Shown here: positions 10,676-18,403 of the stretch, one piece after another
How the letters are laid out: every line of letters starts with the position of its first letter
How positions within the stretch are numbered: the stretch's first letter is position 1
Position numbers and translations under genes: made by a program
The notes under the pieces: generated by a model
The model's input: the letters and a program-made list of their open reading frames with translations, nothing else
Databases searched by the model: none
What the model was told of the DNA's origin: nothing
NCBI RefSeq assembly: GCF_000718255.1
Contig: NZ_JOFJ01000024.1
Coordinates: 13,962 to 77,961, forward strand
DNA: 64,000 bases
DNA from: Spirillospora albida
GTDB taxonomy: Bacteria; Actinomycetota; Actinomycetes; Streptosporangiales; Streptosporangiaceae
Reading direction: 5' to 3'

Positions 10676-11917
10676 TCAGGAGGTCCCGAGGTTCTCCAGG
10701 ACGGCCTTGCCGGTCTCGACGGCGCCGTCGACGGCGCTCTTGGCCGACAGGGGCTGCTTCTTGTCGCCGCCCGAGTAGTGGATCGTCACCAGGACGTTGC
10801 CGTCCCGGATGTTCGCGATGGCCTCGCCGGAGTCCTGCCGGTCGTCCACGCTGTAGACCGCGTAGCCCTCGTCGCCGACGCCGGTGAGGCGCGTCTTCTG
10901 CGCGAGCCTCTGGCCGGGCAGCAGCACCTTGCCGGACTCGTCCGCCTTCTGCTCGGAGGCGTACATGGTGCGCGCCGCCTCCGTCGGGGTGCTGTCGCTC
11001 CCCCCGGCGATCGCGCGGATCTCGACGGTCAGCTGGCGCTTGCTGCTGCCCGCGTAGACGCCCCACACGCACTGCGTCTGCCGGTCGCTGCTCTGGTAGT
11101 TGTCGCCCGGGTTGCGCTCGCCGCTCGGCACGAGGCGGTTCGCGAGGTCGTCCCTGACGACCGTGCAGGCGTCCGGCACGCCGGTGCGCTCGCCGGTCGC
11201 GGTCGGCGCGTTCTCGGACGCGCCGCTGCCCACGACCTGGCCGCTGCCCTCGTCGCCGCCGACCCCCGAGCCCTGCATGATCGCGAACACGGCGAGCACG
11301 CAGACGACGATCCCGGCGCCGACCCCGGCGAGCGTGATGCCGAGGCGCCGGCCCGAGCCGCGCTCGCGGACGACGCGGTGGCTGCCCGTCCGGTAGCCGG
11401 GGCCGCTCGCCCGGTGGCCGCCCGAGCGGTACTCGCCGCTGCCGGAGCGGTAGCCGCCGGTACGGGAGCCGCCGCCGGACGGGTAGCGTCCGCTGCCCTC
11501 GCCGTACTCGCCGCTGCCCGCCGGGTAGCGTCCGCTGCCCTCGCCGTACTCGCCGCTGCCCGCGCGGTAGCGCCCGCTGCCCGCGCCGTACTGGCCGCCG
11601 GCGGTGTAGCGCCCGCTGTCGCCGCCGTACTGCCCGCCGGCCGCACGGTAGTCGCCGGAGCCGGTGCGGTAGTCGCCGCTTCCCGTGCGGTAGTCGCCCG
11701 AGCCCGTCCGGTAGCCGCCGCCCGCCGGGTTCCCGCCCGCCCGGCGACCGGACCACCGGTCGCCCGGCCGGGCCTGGGCATGCGGGCCGTACTCTCTGTC
11801 GCCCATGCCGTATCCACCGCCGTCCGACCGGTAACCGTCGCCTCCGGCGCCGTGCCCACCGCCCGAACCGCGGTAGCCGTCCGTGCGGTCGCTATCGCCG
11901 CGGTGGCCACCACTCAA
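10676..11917 (-). CDS. Gly/Tyr-repeat single-pass membrane protein with DUF3558-like extracellular domain
   Basis: This 413-residue protein has a cytoplasmic N-terminus of low-complexity repeats (about 60-180) such as GGYRTGSGDYRTGSGDY and GEYGEGSGRYPAGS. One membrane helix lies at about 191-215 (GITLAGVGAGIVVCVLAVFA). The extracellular domain of about 190 residues has two cysteines (251 and 283) that could form a disulfide, and resembles DUF3558-type actinobacterial domains; that resemblance is a weak judgement. TTG at 11917 follows GCAGGAG. It sits between tsaE and tsaB, which are normally adjacent. Function unknown. Confidence 0.75.
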   Translation of the reverse strand: MSGGHRGDSDRTDGYRGSGGGHGAGGDGYRSDGGGYGMGDREYGPHAQARPGDRWSGRRAGGNPAGGGYRTGSGDYRTGSGDYRTGSGDYRAAGGQYGGDSGRYTAGGQYGAGSGRYRAGSGEYGEGSGRYPAGSGEYGEGSGRYPSGGGSRTGGYRSGSGEYRSGGHRASGPGYRTGSHRVVRERGSGRRLGITLAGVGAGIVVCVLAVFAIMQGSGVGGDEGSGQVVGSGASENAPTATGERTGVPDACTVVRDDLANRLVPSGERNPGDNYQSSDRQTQCVWGVYAGSSKRQLTVEIRAIAGGSDSTPTEAARTMYASEQKADESGKVLLPGQRLAQKTRLTGVGDEGYAVYSVDDRQDSGEAIANIRDGNVLVTIHYSGGDKKQPLSAKSAVDGAVETGKAVLENLGTS

Positions 11918-12049
11918 CGGATCCCACTCCTGCTATTCGGAAACTCTCATATGTCGCGTAGGCGAGGTTCGTCCGGCAAAGAGTACGACATGAACCGGCA
12001 AAGTGGTCCGATCGGACTTCAGAAAATTGGCCGAGCTTGCCGAACCCTC

Positions 12050-12529
12050 TCAGCGGTGCCCCGGCGCCAGGTCGAGCCGCAGGCCGGACCAGCGATCACC
12101 GACCCCATCGATCCTTACTTCGCGGTCCTCTCCCGGCCCGTCCCCGCGCGAAATGATCACTTCCAGCCGGTCGTCGGCAAGGCCCTCCGCGAGCCCTTCG
12201 CCCCATTCCACGATCGTCACCGATTCGTCCACCGAGGCGTCCAGATCAAGGTCGTCCAGTTCCGCGAAACCGCCCAGCCGGTAGGCGTCCACATGCACCA
12301 GCGGCGGCCCGTCCCCGAGCGGCGGATGCACCCGCGCGATCACGAACGTCGGCGAGGTGACCGGCCCGCGGACCCCGAGGCCCGCGCCGATCCCCTGCGT
12401 CAGCGTCGTCTTGCCCGCCCCGAGATCGCCGGTGAGCACCAGCAGGTCCCCGGCCCGGACCAGCCCCCCGAGCCGGACGCCCAGCTCATGCATGTCCGCC
12501 GCCGTCGGCACCGTCACCATCGTGCTCAC
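12050..12529 (-). CDS. tsaE: tRNA t6A biosynthesis ATPase TsaE
   Basis: The 159-residue P-loop protein has Walker A TGDLGAGKTTLTQG at about 33-46, the switch-like TSPTFVIARVHPP, and HVDAYRLGG, all typical of TsaE. It hydrolyses ATP to cycle the TsaBD complex during t6A synthesis. GTG at 12529 overlaps the stop of the upstream hydrolase as GTGA. The reading frame ends 133 nt before the next gene. Confidence 0.94.
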   Translation of the reverse strand: MSTMVTVPTAADMHELGVRLGGLVRAGDLLVLTGDLGAGKTTLTQGIGAGLGVRGPVTSPTFVIARVHPPLGDGPPLVHVDAYRLGGFAELDDLDLDASVDESVTIVEWGEGLAEGLADDRLEVIISRGDGPGEDREVRIDGVGDRWSGLRLDLAPGHR

Positions 12530-13641
12530 GCGCTCCGCTCCTCAGTCTCGTCGTTCCGTCCCCCGGCGGCTCCCCCGCCCGCGGCCGGCTCCGGCCGGAT
12601 CCGGTCGATGAGCCGGCGCAGCCCGCCCGTGACCACCCCCGGGTACTCCAGCGGCAGGACGTGCCCCGCCTCCTGCACCTCCACGAGCTCCGCGTCCGGC
12701 AGCGCCTCCGCGATGCGCCGCCCGTGCTCGGCCGGCGTCAGCCGGTCCCGGCCGCCGCACAGCACCACCGCGGGCACCGACCCGATCACATCGAGCGCCG
12801 CCGACCGGTCGTGCGCGACCAGCGCCGGATAGAACTCCGCGATCACGTCGATCGGCGTCGCCCGGATCATCTCCTCCAGGAACCCGACCACCGTCGGGCT
12901 GACGTACCTGTCCGCGAACGCCATCCGCTTCGTCACGATGAACGCGAGGTCGGCCCCCATCCCCCGCGCCCGGTCGACGAACTCGGCGCGGCGGCCGAGG
13001 CCCCGCAGCGTCCCCGGCGCCAGCGGCCGGACGAGCTTCGCCAGCACCAGCGGCAGCCCCAGCGTCATCTCCGCCAGATCCCCGCACGACGTGTTGATCA
13101 GCGCGACCCCCGCGACCTGCCGCGCGAAGACCTCCGGGTGCCTATCCGCGAACGCCATGATCGACATGCCGCCCATCGAATGCCCCGCGAGCACGACCGT
13201 CGCGTCCGGCGGGACCGCCGCGCGCAGCACCGCCAGGAGATCGTCACCGGTCTGGTCGATGGTCGCGTGCGTCGGCTTGCTGCGGCCCGACCGGCCATGG
13301 CTCCGCTGGTCCCAGAACACCATGCGCGCCGTGCCCTGAAGGTCGCGCCGCTGGTAGTGCCACGAATCCTGGTTGAGCGTGTAGCCGTGGCAGAACACGA
13401 CGGTGAGCGGCGCGTCGTCCGGACCGTCCACCTCGACGTGCAGCGGCAGCCCGTCATCGGCCTGGACGATCAACTCCCGGCCGCGCAGCCCGCCGAACGG
13501 CTCGGCCGCGTCCGGATCCGGACGCAGCCGGACCCGCCCGACGGCGAGGCGCCGCGCCCCGACGGCCGCGCCGACCCCCGCCGCGCCGATCCCCGCGACC
13601 GCCCCGGCGATGCCGATCCTGCGCCTTCTCCTGCTGTCCAT
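12526..13641 (-). CDS. Membrane-anchored alpha/beta-fold hydrolase
   Basis: This is a 371-residue hydrolase. An Arg-rich start (MDSRRRRRIG) leads into a hydrophobic helix at about 9-29, probably a signal anchor. The fold shows the oxyanion HGYTLNQDSW, the DQRSHGRSGRS turn, and the nucleophile elbow GHSMGG with Ser155. Asp in GGRDRLTP and His in EAGHVLPLEYP complete the catalytic triad. The substrate is unknown. Hydrolases of this kind often sit between alr and tsaE in actinobacteria. ATG at 13641 is 11 nt after alr, and the stop overlaps tsaE. Confidence 0.88.
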   Translation of the reverse strand: MDSRRRRRIGIAGAVAGIGAAGVGAAVGARRLAVGRVRLRPDPDAAEPFGGLRGRELIVQADDGLPLHVEVDGPDDAPLTVVFCHGYTLNQDSWHYQRRDLQGTARMVFWDQRSHGRSGRSKPTHATIDQTGDDLLAVLRAAVPPDATVVLAGHSMGGMSIMAFADRHPEVFARQVAGVALINTSCGDLAEMTLGLPLVLAKLVRPLAPGTLRGLGRRAEFVDRARGMGADLAFIVTKRMAFADRYVSPTVVGFLEEMIRATPIDVIAEFYPALVAHDRSAALDVIGSVPAVVLCGGRDRLTPAEHGRRIAEALPDAELVEVQEAGHVLPLEYPGVVTGGLRRLIDRIRPEPAAGGGAAGGRNDETEERSA

Positions 13642-13652
13642 GTGCGCGCCCC

Positions 13653-14777
13653 CTACAGCGCCCGTCCCGGATACGCCCTCGGCACCCGGGACCCGATTCG
13701 CGTGACGATCTCATACGAGATCGTGCCCAGGGCGTCCGCCCACTCCTGCGCGGTCGGCTCCCCCCGGTCCCCCGGCCCGAACAGGACGACCTCGTCACCC
13801 GCGGCGGCGGTGTCGTCCCCCAGGTCGACAACGAACTGGTCCATGCAAACGCGCCCGGCGATCCGGCGCCGCCGCCCCGCGGACAGGACCTCCAGCAGGT
13901 TCGACCCGTGCCGGGGGACCCCGTCCCCGTACCCGGCGGGCACCACCGCGAGGGTGGTCTCCCGCTCGGTCGTATACGTGTGCCCGTACGACACGCCACT
14001 GCCCGCCGGGACCCGCTTGACCAGCGCGAGACCGGCCACGAGCGTCATCGCGGGCCGCAGCCCGAACGTGCCGAGGTCCGGCACCGGCGACAGGCCGTAC
14101 ACGGCGATCCCCGGACGCACCAGGTCGAACCGCGCCTCCGGCAGCGTCAGCGCCGCCGCCGAGTTCGCCATGTGCCGCACCTCGAACCGCGCGCCCGCCC
14201 GCTCCGCGTGGGCGACCATCTCCGTGAACGCGCCGAGCTGCCGCCCGATCGAGGGATGCCCCGGCTCGTCCGCGCATGCGAAGTGCGAGTACACCCCCAC
14301 CACCCGTAGATGCCCGGCCGCCTCCGCCTTCAGAGCGGCGTCCACCAGCCGAGCCCAGTCACCGCCCCCCGCACCGCCCCGGCTCATCCCGGTATCGGCC
14401 TTCAGATGCACCCGCGCGACCCGCCCGGCCCGCTCCGCCGCCGCCGCGATCTCGTCCACGAGCCACACCGCGCCCGCCGTCAGGTCAACGTCCCGCGCGA
14501 CGGCCTCGCCGTACGCCTCGCCCGGCACCCCAAGGCACACCAGCGTCCGCGCCGTGACCCCCGCGTCCCGGAGCCGCAGCGCCTCCGCGAGCTTCGCCAC
14601 CCCGAGCCACGACGCCCCACCGGACAGCGCCGCCCGCGCCGCCTCGACCAGACCGTGCCCGTACGCCTCGGCCTTCACCATGGCCATGACCTCGGCTCCG
14701 CCCGCCCGCTCGCGCAGGAGGACGACATTTCCCCTGATGGCGTCCAGATCGACCCGCGCCTCCGCCGGAACCCTCAT
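13653..14777 (-). CDS. alr: Alanine racemase
   Basis: This 374-residue PLP enzyme interconverts L- and D-alanine for peptidoglycan synthesis. The PLP lysine is Lys35 in MAMVKAEAYGHG, and the catalytic tyrosine lies in SGVSYGHTYTTE. ATG at 14777 gives the standard start (MRVPAEARVDLDAIRGNV); the frame is open upstream, but that part lies in a repeat-containing intergenic region and has no homology. The ribosome site is weak. It is followed closely by the hydrolase and tsaE. Confidence 0.95.
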   Translation of the reverse strand: MRVPAEARVDLDAIRGNVVLLRERAGGAEVMAMVKAEAYGHGLVEAARAALSGGASWLGVAKLAEALRLRDAGVTARTLVCLGVPGEAYGEAVARDVDLTAGAVWLVDEIAAAAERAGRVARVHLKADTGMSRGGAGGGDWARLVDAALKAEAAGHLRVVGVYSHFACADEPGHPSIGRQLGAFTEMVAHAERAGARFEVRHMANSAAALTLPEARFDLVRPGIAVYGLSPVPDLGTFGLRPAMTLVAGLALVKRVPAGSGVSYGHTYTTERETTLAVVPAGYGDGVPRHGSNLLEVLSAGRRRRIAGRVCMDQFVVDLGDDTAAAGDEVVLFGPGDRGEPTAQEWADALGTISYEIVTRIGSRVPRAYPGRAL

Positions 14778-15146
14778 ACGCTCAAATTTATTGCAGTTCC
14801 CTCGGCGTCGGGCGCAGAGCGCCCTCCTTCGGCGGGCACTGCGCGCGATCGCTGTGTTTCGTTGCAGTGTCTTGGCGTCAGGCGCTGGGCGCCTTCCTTC
14901 GGCGGCCACTGCGGTGCGATCGCTGCATCGCTCCGACTCGCCCAGGGCTCGCTGCGCGATCAGGTTCTCGCTTCGCTCGAACCTGGCTTCGCTCGCGATC
15001 GCGACGGTTCCGGCGGTTGACGGCTGAGGCGGCGGCTGGGGCGGTCACGATCGGGTCCACAACCCCACGGGAATGTGCGGAGGTCGGTCCATACCCTTGC
15101 GGGTGTCTACGGTGGGTGGCCGGGGCTTCACTGTCGTGGCCACTGT
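14778..15146. repeat. Intergenic region with tandem repeat and hairpin
   Basis: No gene lies in this 369-bp gap between nnrD and alr. It holds two imperfect tandem copies of a roughly 63-bp unit, at 14791-14854 and 14862-14924 (period 71). Both start TTGCAGT, contain CCTTCGGCGG and end GATCGCTG. A hairpin follows: CAGGTTC (14961-14967) with GAACCTG (14979-14985), whose loop is TCGCTTCGCTC. The second half is rich in TCGCTTCGCTCG-type strings. Confidence 0.7.
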
Positions 15147-16616
15147 TCACGGGAGTGTTCTGAAGGCGGCGGGGAGGGCTTCCAGAACGTCATCGGCGGT
15201 GATCGGGGCTTCGCCTGTTCCCAAGTGCGGGGCGGTGGCGAGGCGGGCGGCCAGGCCGTGGAGGTAGGCGCCGGCGGCGGCCGCGTCCAGGGCGGGCATC
15301 CCGTTCGCCAACAGGGCGCCGATCAGGCCGGCCAGGACGTCGCCCGTACCGGCCGTCGCCAGGCGGGGGGTGCCGGTCGGGTTGACGCGGACGGGACGGT
15401 CCTCCTCGGCGATCAGCGTCGTGGAGCCCTTGAGAAGGACGGTCGCCTGCAGTTCCGTCGCGGCGCGGCGGACATGCTCCAGGCGGCGGGCCTCGATCAC
15501 CTCGCGGTCGGCGCCGATGAGGCGGGCCAACTCCCCCGCGTGGGGCGTGAGGACGGTGGGGGCCGCCCGGCGCAGAAGGTCGCGGCGGCGGGCCAGGACC
15601 GTCAGGCCGTCGGCGTCCACGAGAACGGGCAGGTCTGTGGACAGGGCCGCCGCCACGAGCCGCTCGGCGGCGTCGTCCGTCCCGAGGCCGGGGCCCACCA
15701 CCCACGCCTGCACCCGGCCGACGCGTTCGAGCAGCTTGCCGCCCTCACCGCGCTCGGCCACCGTGGTCACGGCCTCCGGCCAGCGGTGGCGGACCAGCTC
15801 CACCGGGTGGGCGACGGACGCGAAGCGGACCATCCCGGCACCGCCCCTCAGCGCGCCGCCCGCGCAGAGGACCGCCGCGCCGGTGAACTCGTCCCCGCCC
15901 GCGAGGATGCCGGCCACGCCCCGGCGGTACTTGTCGGATTCCGGGCCGGGCTCGGGAGGCCGGACGTCCACGGGGCGCGCGGCCACCACATCGGGGTCGG
16001 GCAGGTCGGCGCCCAGGCCGATGTCGACCAGTTCGACGGCGCCGCAGCGGGACGCGCCGGGGTCGATGAGAAGGCCGGGCTTGTGGGTGCCGAAGGTGAC
16101 GGTCACGTCGGCGCGCACCGCGACGCCGTCGACGCGTCCGGTGCTCGCGTCCACGCCGCTCGGCAGGTCGCACGCGACGACGATGCCCGGCGCCTCGGAC
16201 GCCAGCGCGGCGAGGCGGGCGTGCGGTTCGCGGAGGCCGCCCGTCCCTCCGATGCCCGTCAGCCCGTCGATGATGAGGTCGGCCGCGGCGATCACGTCGT
16301 CGTGTTCGTCCGTGAAGCGGCCACCGGCGGCCCGCAATGCCGCCGCACCGCCCTGGTGCGGCGAGGACCCGGCCTGGACGGCGGTGACCCGCGCGCCGCG
16401 CCGGGCCAGCCGCGCCCCCGCATGCAGGGCGTCGCCCCCGTTGTCGCCCCCGCCGACCAGGAGCACGACGCGCGCCCCGTACACGGCCGGCAGCAGCCCG
16501 GCGCACACGGACGCCAGCCCGGCGGCGGCGCGCTGCATGAGCGTCCCCTCCGGAACACGCGCCATCAGCGCCCTTTCGGCCGCCCGCACCTTCCCGACCT
16601 CATGCGCGAACCTCAT
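15147..16616 (-). CDS. nnrD: Bifunctional NAD(P)H-hydrate epimerase / ADP-dependent dehydratase
   Basis: This 489-residue fusion repairs hydrated NAD(P)H. The N-terminal YjeF_N epimerase half (about 1-210) shows LLVGGGDNGGDALHAGARLA and DLPSGVDASTGRVDG. The C-terminal ribokinase-like dehydratase half shows VVGPGLGTD, VLTPHAGELARLIG and the ADP-site TAGTGDVLAGLIGALL. Length and order match the actinobacterial fusion. ATG at 16616 follows AGGGGGC; the open frame extends upstream without homology. In mycobacteria it lies close to alr, as here. Confidence 0.95.
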   Translation of the reverse strand: MRFAHEVGKVRAAERALMARVPEGTLMQRAAAGLASVCAGLLPAVYGARVVLLVGGGDNGGDALHAGARLARRGARVTAVQAGSSPHQGGAAALRAAGGRFTDEHDDVIAAADLIIDGLTGIGGTGGLREPHARLAALASEAPGIVVACDLPSGVDASTGRVDGVAVRADVTVTFGTHKPGLLIDPGASRCGAVELVDIGLGADLPDPDVVAARPVDVRPPEPGPESDKYRRGVAGILAGGDEFTGAAVLCAGGALRGGAGMVRFASVAHPVELVRHRWPEAVTTVAERGEGGKLLERVGRVQAWVVGPGLGTDDAAERLVAAALSTDLPVLVDADGLTVLARRRDLLRRAAPTVLTPHAGELARLIGADREVIEARRLEHVRRAATELQATVLLKGSTTLIAEEDRPVRVNPTGTPRLATAGTGDVLAGLIGALLANGMPALDAAAAGAYLHGLAARLATAPHLGTGEAPITADDVLEALPAAFRTLP

Positions 16617-16720
16617 CCGAGCCCCCTGTCCCACCGGTCGGGTCACCAGGGTGCCACGCGAACGTCGCGCGGCGTATGAAACTTGCACCGCCTGTTGCAT
16701 GGATGGAATTGAGTGACCGT

Positions 16721-16726
16721 TAGAAT
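16721..16726 (+). promoter_or_regulatory. Candidate -10 box for the XRE regulator
   Basis: TAGAAT lies 47 nt before the ATG at 16774. TTGCAT occurs upstream, but with a 20-nt spacer, so the -35 box is poor. A plausible but unproven start site for the regulator gene. Confidence 0.35.
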
Positions 16727-16773
16727 CGAGCAGGTCGGTTCGGTCGTCATCTCTGGGCTGGAGAGGCCGCAGC

Positions 16774-17637
16774 ATGAGCGCATCCCGAGGTCCCTCGGTC
16801 CGGCAGCGCAGGCTGGCGGCGGAGCTGCGGCGACTCCGAGAGCGCGGCAACCTCACCGGCGACGACGTGGCCTTCCAGCTCAAGTGGTCCACGGCCAAGG
16901 TGAGCCGGATCGAGAACGCCCGGACGGCAGTCAAGATCAACGATGTGCGGCGGCTGCTCGACCTCTACGCGGTGACGGGCCCGCACCGGGACGAGATCAT
17001 CGCGCTCGCCCACGACGCCGCCGAGCGCGGCTGGTGGGAGGAGTACCGGGATCTCGTGGGCGGCTACCCCGCCTACATCGCACTGGAGGCGGAGGCCGGG
17101 TCGATCCGGCAGTGGGAGTCCCACAACATGCCGGGCCTGCTGCAGACCCATGACTACGCTCGGGCGACGATCCTCGGCTGGAACGCGATCTCCGCGACGC
17201 CGCCCCGGGAGATCGACCGGCGGGTGGAGGTGCGGCTGCGGCGGCAGCGGATCCTCATGGGGGACCGTCCGACGGACCTCTCGGTCGTGGTGGACGAGTC
17301 GGTCCTGCACCGCAGGGTGGGCGACGCGGCGGTGATGCGTGCGCAGTTGCGGCATTTGCTGGACGTTTCGCAACGTGACAATGTGCATCTGCGCATTCTT
17401 CGCCTTGACGGCGACCATCCTATCATGGAGGGATCTTTCACGTTGCTTGAATTCCCCCCCGTGCACGATGTGATCTTCCCGGATATGGTGCACACCGAGA
17501 GCTTAACGGTCAGCCATTTCGAAGACGAGATGACCACTCACCTGTATCGTCTCGCCTACGAGTCGCTCGCTCGGGCGGCACTGTCCCACGAGGACTCGCG
17601 CGAGCTTATCTCCGCAACGCTCCGCATCTGGAAGTAA
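16774..17637 (+). CDS. XRE-family regulator with DUF5753 domain
   Basis: The 287-residue protein has an N-terminal helix-turn-helix at about 12-68 (LRRLRERGNLTGDDVAFQLK, then WSTAKVSRIENARTAVKIND). The C-terminal DUF5753 effector domain contains ESHNMPGLLQTHDYAR and RVEVRLRRQRIL. The best-studied relative is WhiJ of Streptomyces. Such regulators are typically encoded beside a small DUF397 protein that antagonises them, as here. GC content falls near its 3' end (about 17330-17540), unlike its neighbours. Confidence 0.9.
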   Translation: MSASRGPSVRQRRLAAELRRLRERGNLTGDDVAFQLKWSTAKVSRIENARTAVKINDVRRLLDLYAVTGPHRDEIIALAHDAAERGWWEEYRDLVGGYPAYIALEAEAGSIRQWESHNMPGLLQTHDYARATILGWNAISATPPREIDRRVEVRLRRQRILMGDRPTDLSVVVDESVLHRRVGDAAVMRAQLRHLLDVSQRDNVHLRILRLDGDHPIMEGSFTLLEFPPVHDVIFPDMVHTESLTVSHFEDEMTTHLYRLAYESLARAALSHEDSRELISATLRIWK

Positions 17638-17676
17638 TACTTCCGTCACCTATCCACTGGCACAAAAGGACCTTAC

Positions 17677-17892
17677 GTGTTCTCCAACGATGACGGCGCG
17701 ATCTCCTGGCGCAAGAGCAGCCGCTGCGCGGCCAACGGCACCTGTGTCGAGGTCGCCGCGATCCACACCGCCGGGACGATCGCCGCGCGCGACGCCAAGT
17801 ACGGCGACGCCAGTCCGGTGCTGATGTTCTCCACGGGCGAGTGGCGGGCCCTCACGGAGCGTATCAAGTCGGGTCGACTGGACCTTCCCTGA
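17677..17892 (+). CDS. DUF397 protein, partner of the XRE-DUF5753 regulator
   Basis: A 71-residue protein with the full DUF397 pattern: ISWRKSSRCAANGTCVEVA, then AARDAKYGDASPVLMFSTGEW and a short helical end. DUF397 proteins usually pair with XRE-DUF5753 regulators and modulate them. GTG at 17677 follows AAAGGA. It lies 39 nt after the regulator, so they are probably co-transcribed. A strong hairpin follows. Confidence 0.88.
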   Translation: MFSNDDGAISWRKSSRCAANGTCVEVAAIHTAGTIAARDAKYGDASPVLMFSTGEWRALTERIKSGRLDLP

Positions 17893-17925
17893 GAAGGACG
17901 ATCGCACCGCACGGATCGCATTCAT

Positions 17926-17964
17926 GGGCGTCCCCCGGGGAGAGAGGTCATCCGGGGGGCGCCC
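17926..17964 (+). terminator. Hairpin terminator after the first DUF397 gene
   Basis: A 13-nt arm (17926-17938, GGGCGTCCCCCGG) pairs with 17952-17964 (CCGGGGGGCGCCC), with one wobble pair, around a 13-nt loop. It lies 34 nt after the stop and separates the regulator-DUF397 unit from the second DUF397 promoter. Confidence 0.75.
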
Positions 17965-17983
17965 GTTGCGTCCGCGACAGCAG

Positions 17984-18000
17984 ATTTGAGAATCTCAAAT
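17984..18000. promoter_or_regulatory. Inverted-repeat operator before the second DUF397 gene
   Basis: ATTTGAG (17984-17990), AAT, CTCAAAT (17994-18000) is a perfect 7-bp inverted repeat in an AT-rich patch. It covers the -35 box of the promoter listed next, the usual arrangement for a repressor site. The likely binder is the XRE-DUF5753 protein encoded just upstream; that is an inference. Confidence 0.65.
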
Positions 18001-18014
18001 AATCGGACTATAGG
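17986..18014 (+). promoter_or_regulatory. Promoter of the second DUF397 gene
   Basis: The -35 box TTGAGA (17986-17991) and the -10 box TATAGG (18009-18014) are 17 nt apart. The 5' leader would be about 100 nt before the ATG at 18122. Confidence 0.65.
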
Positions 18015-18121
18015 AAGAGAATTATCTGACCGGTCGCGACCACATTTATCTCCGCGGGAGCGGGTACGAAGGTAGGCGGCAACGGCGCCAACCCCTTCAG
18101 ATTCCCCGAGTAGGAGGTGGG

Positions 18122-18337
18122 ATGCGCTCCGAAGTGAATTTCCGGGCCGCCCGCTGGCGTAAGAGCACCAGCTGCGGCGCCAATGGGACATGCGTGGAAA
18201 TCGCCGGGCTCCCAGGCCGGACCGTCGCGATCCGGGACAGCACCGGAGGTGAGGGCGGGCCCGTGCTCGTTCTCTCCGCGGCGCAGTGGCGCGCGTTCCT
18301 CACCGGTGTGAGGACGGGCGGGTTCGAGCTGCTCTGA
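18122..18337 (+). CDS. Second DUF397 protein
   Basis: A 71-residue DUF397 protein (ARWRKSTSCGANGTCVEIA, VAIRDSTGGEGGPVLVLSAAQW). It is clearly related to the DUF397 protein at 17677 but divergent in the ends and middle. ATG at 18122 follows TAGGAGG at short spacing. Unlike the first copy it has its own promoter with an overlapping inverted repeat and a leader of about 100 nt, so it is controlled separately. It may antagonise the same regulator or another one elsewhere. Confidence 0.87.
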   Translation: MRSEVNFRAARWRKSTSCGANGTCVEIAGLPGRTVAIRDSTGGEGGPVLVLSAAQWRAFLTGVRTGGFELL

Positions 18338-18341
18338 ACCA

Positions 18342-18379
18342 CCGGGTGTGCCGGTCCGCCCCGTTCCCGGCACACCCGG
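18342..18379. terminator. Bidirectional hairpin terminator
   Basis: CCGGGTGTGCCGG (18342-18354) pairs perfectly with CCGGCACACCCGG (18367-18379) around a 12-nt loop. It sits in the 66-bp gap between the convergent DUF397 gene and the ABC permease gene and can serve both. Confidence 0.75.
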
Positions 18380-18403
18380 CCTCGCCCCCCGCCGAGTTCC
18401 GTT

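Noticed and set aside
12006..12017. 12-bp palindrome GTCCGATCGGAC after tsaE
   Set aside because: It is too short to be a terminator and not at a promoter. A 12-bp palindrome is expected by chance in a window this size.
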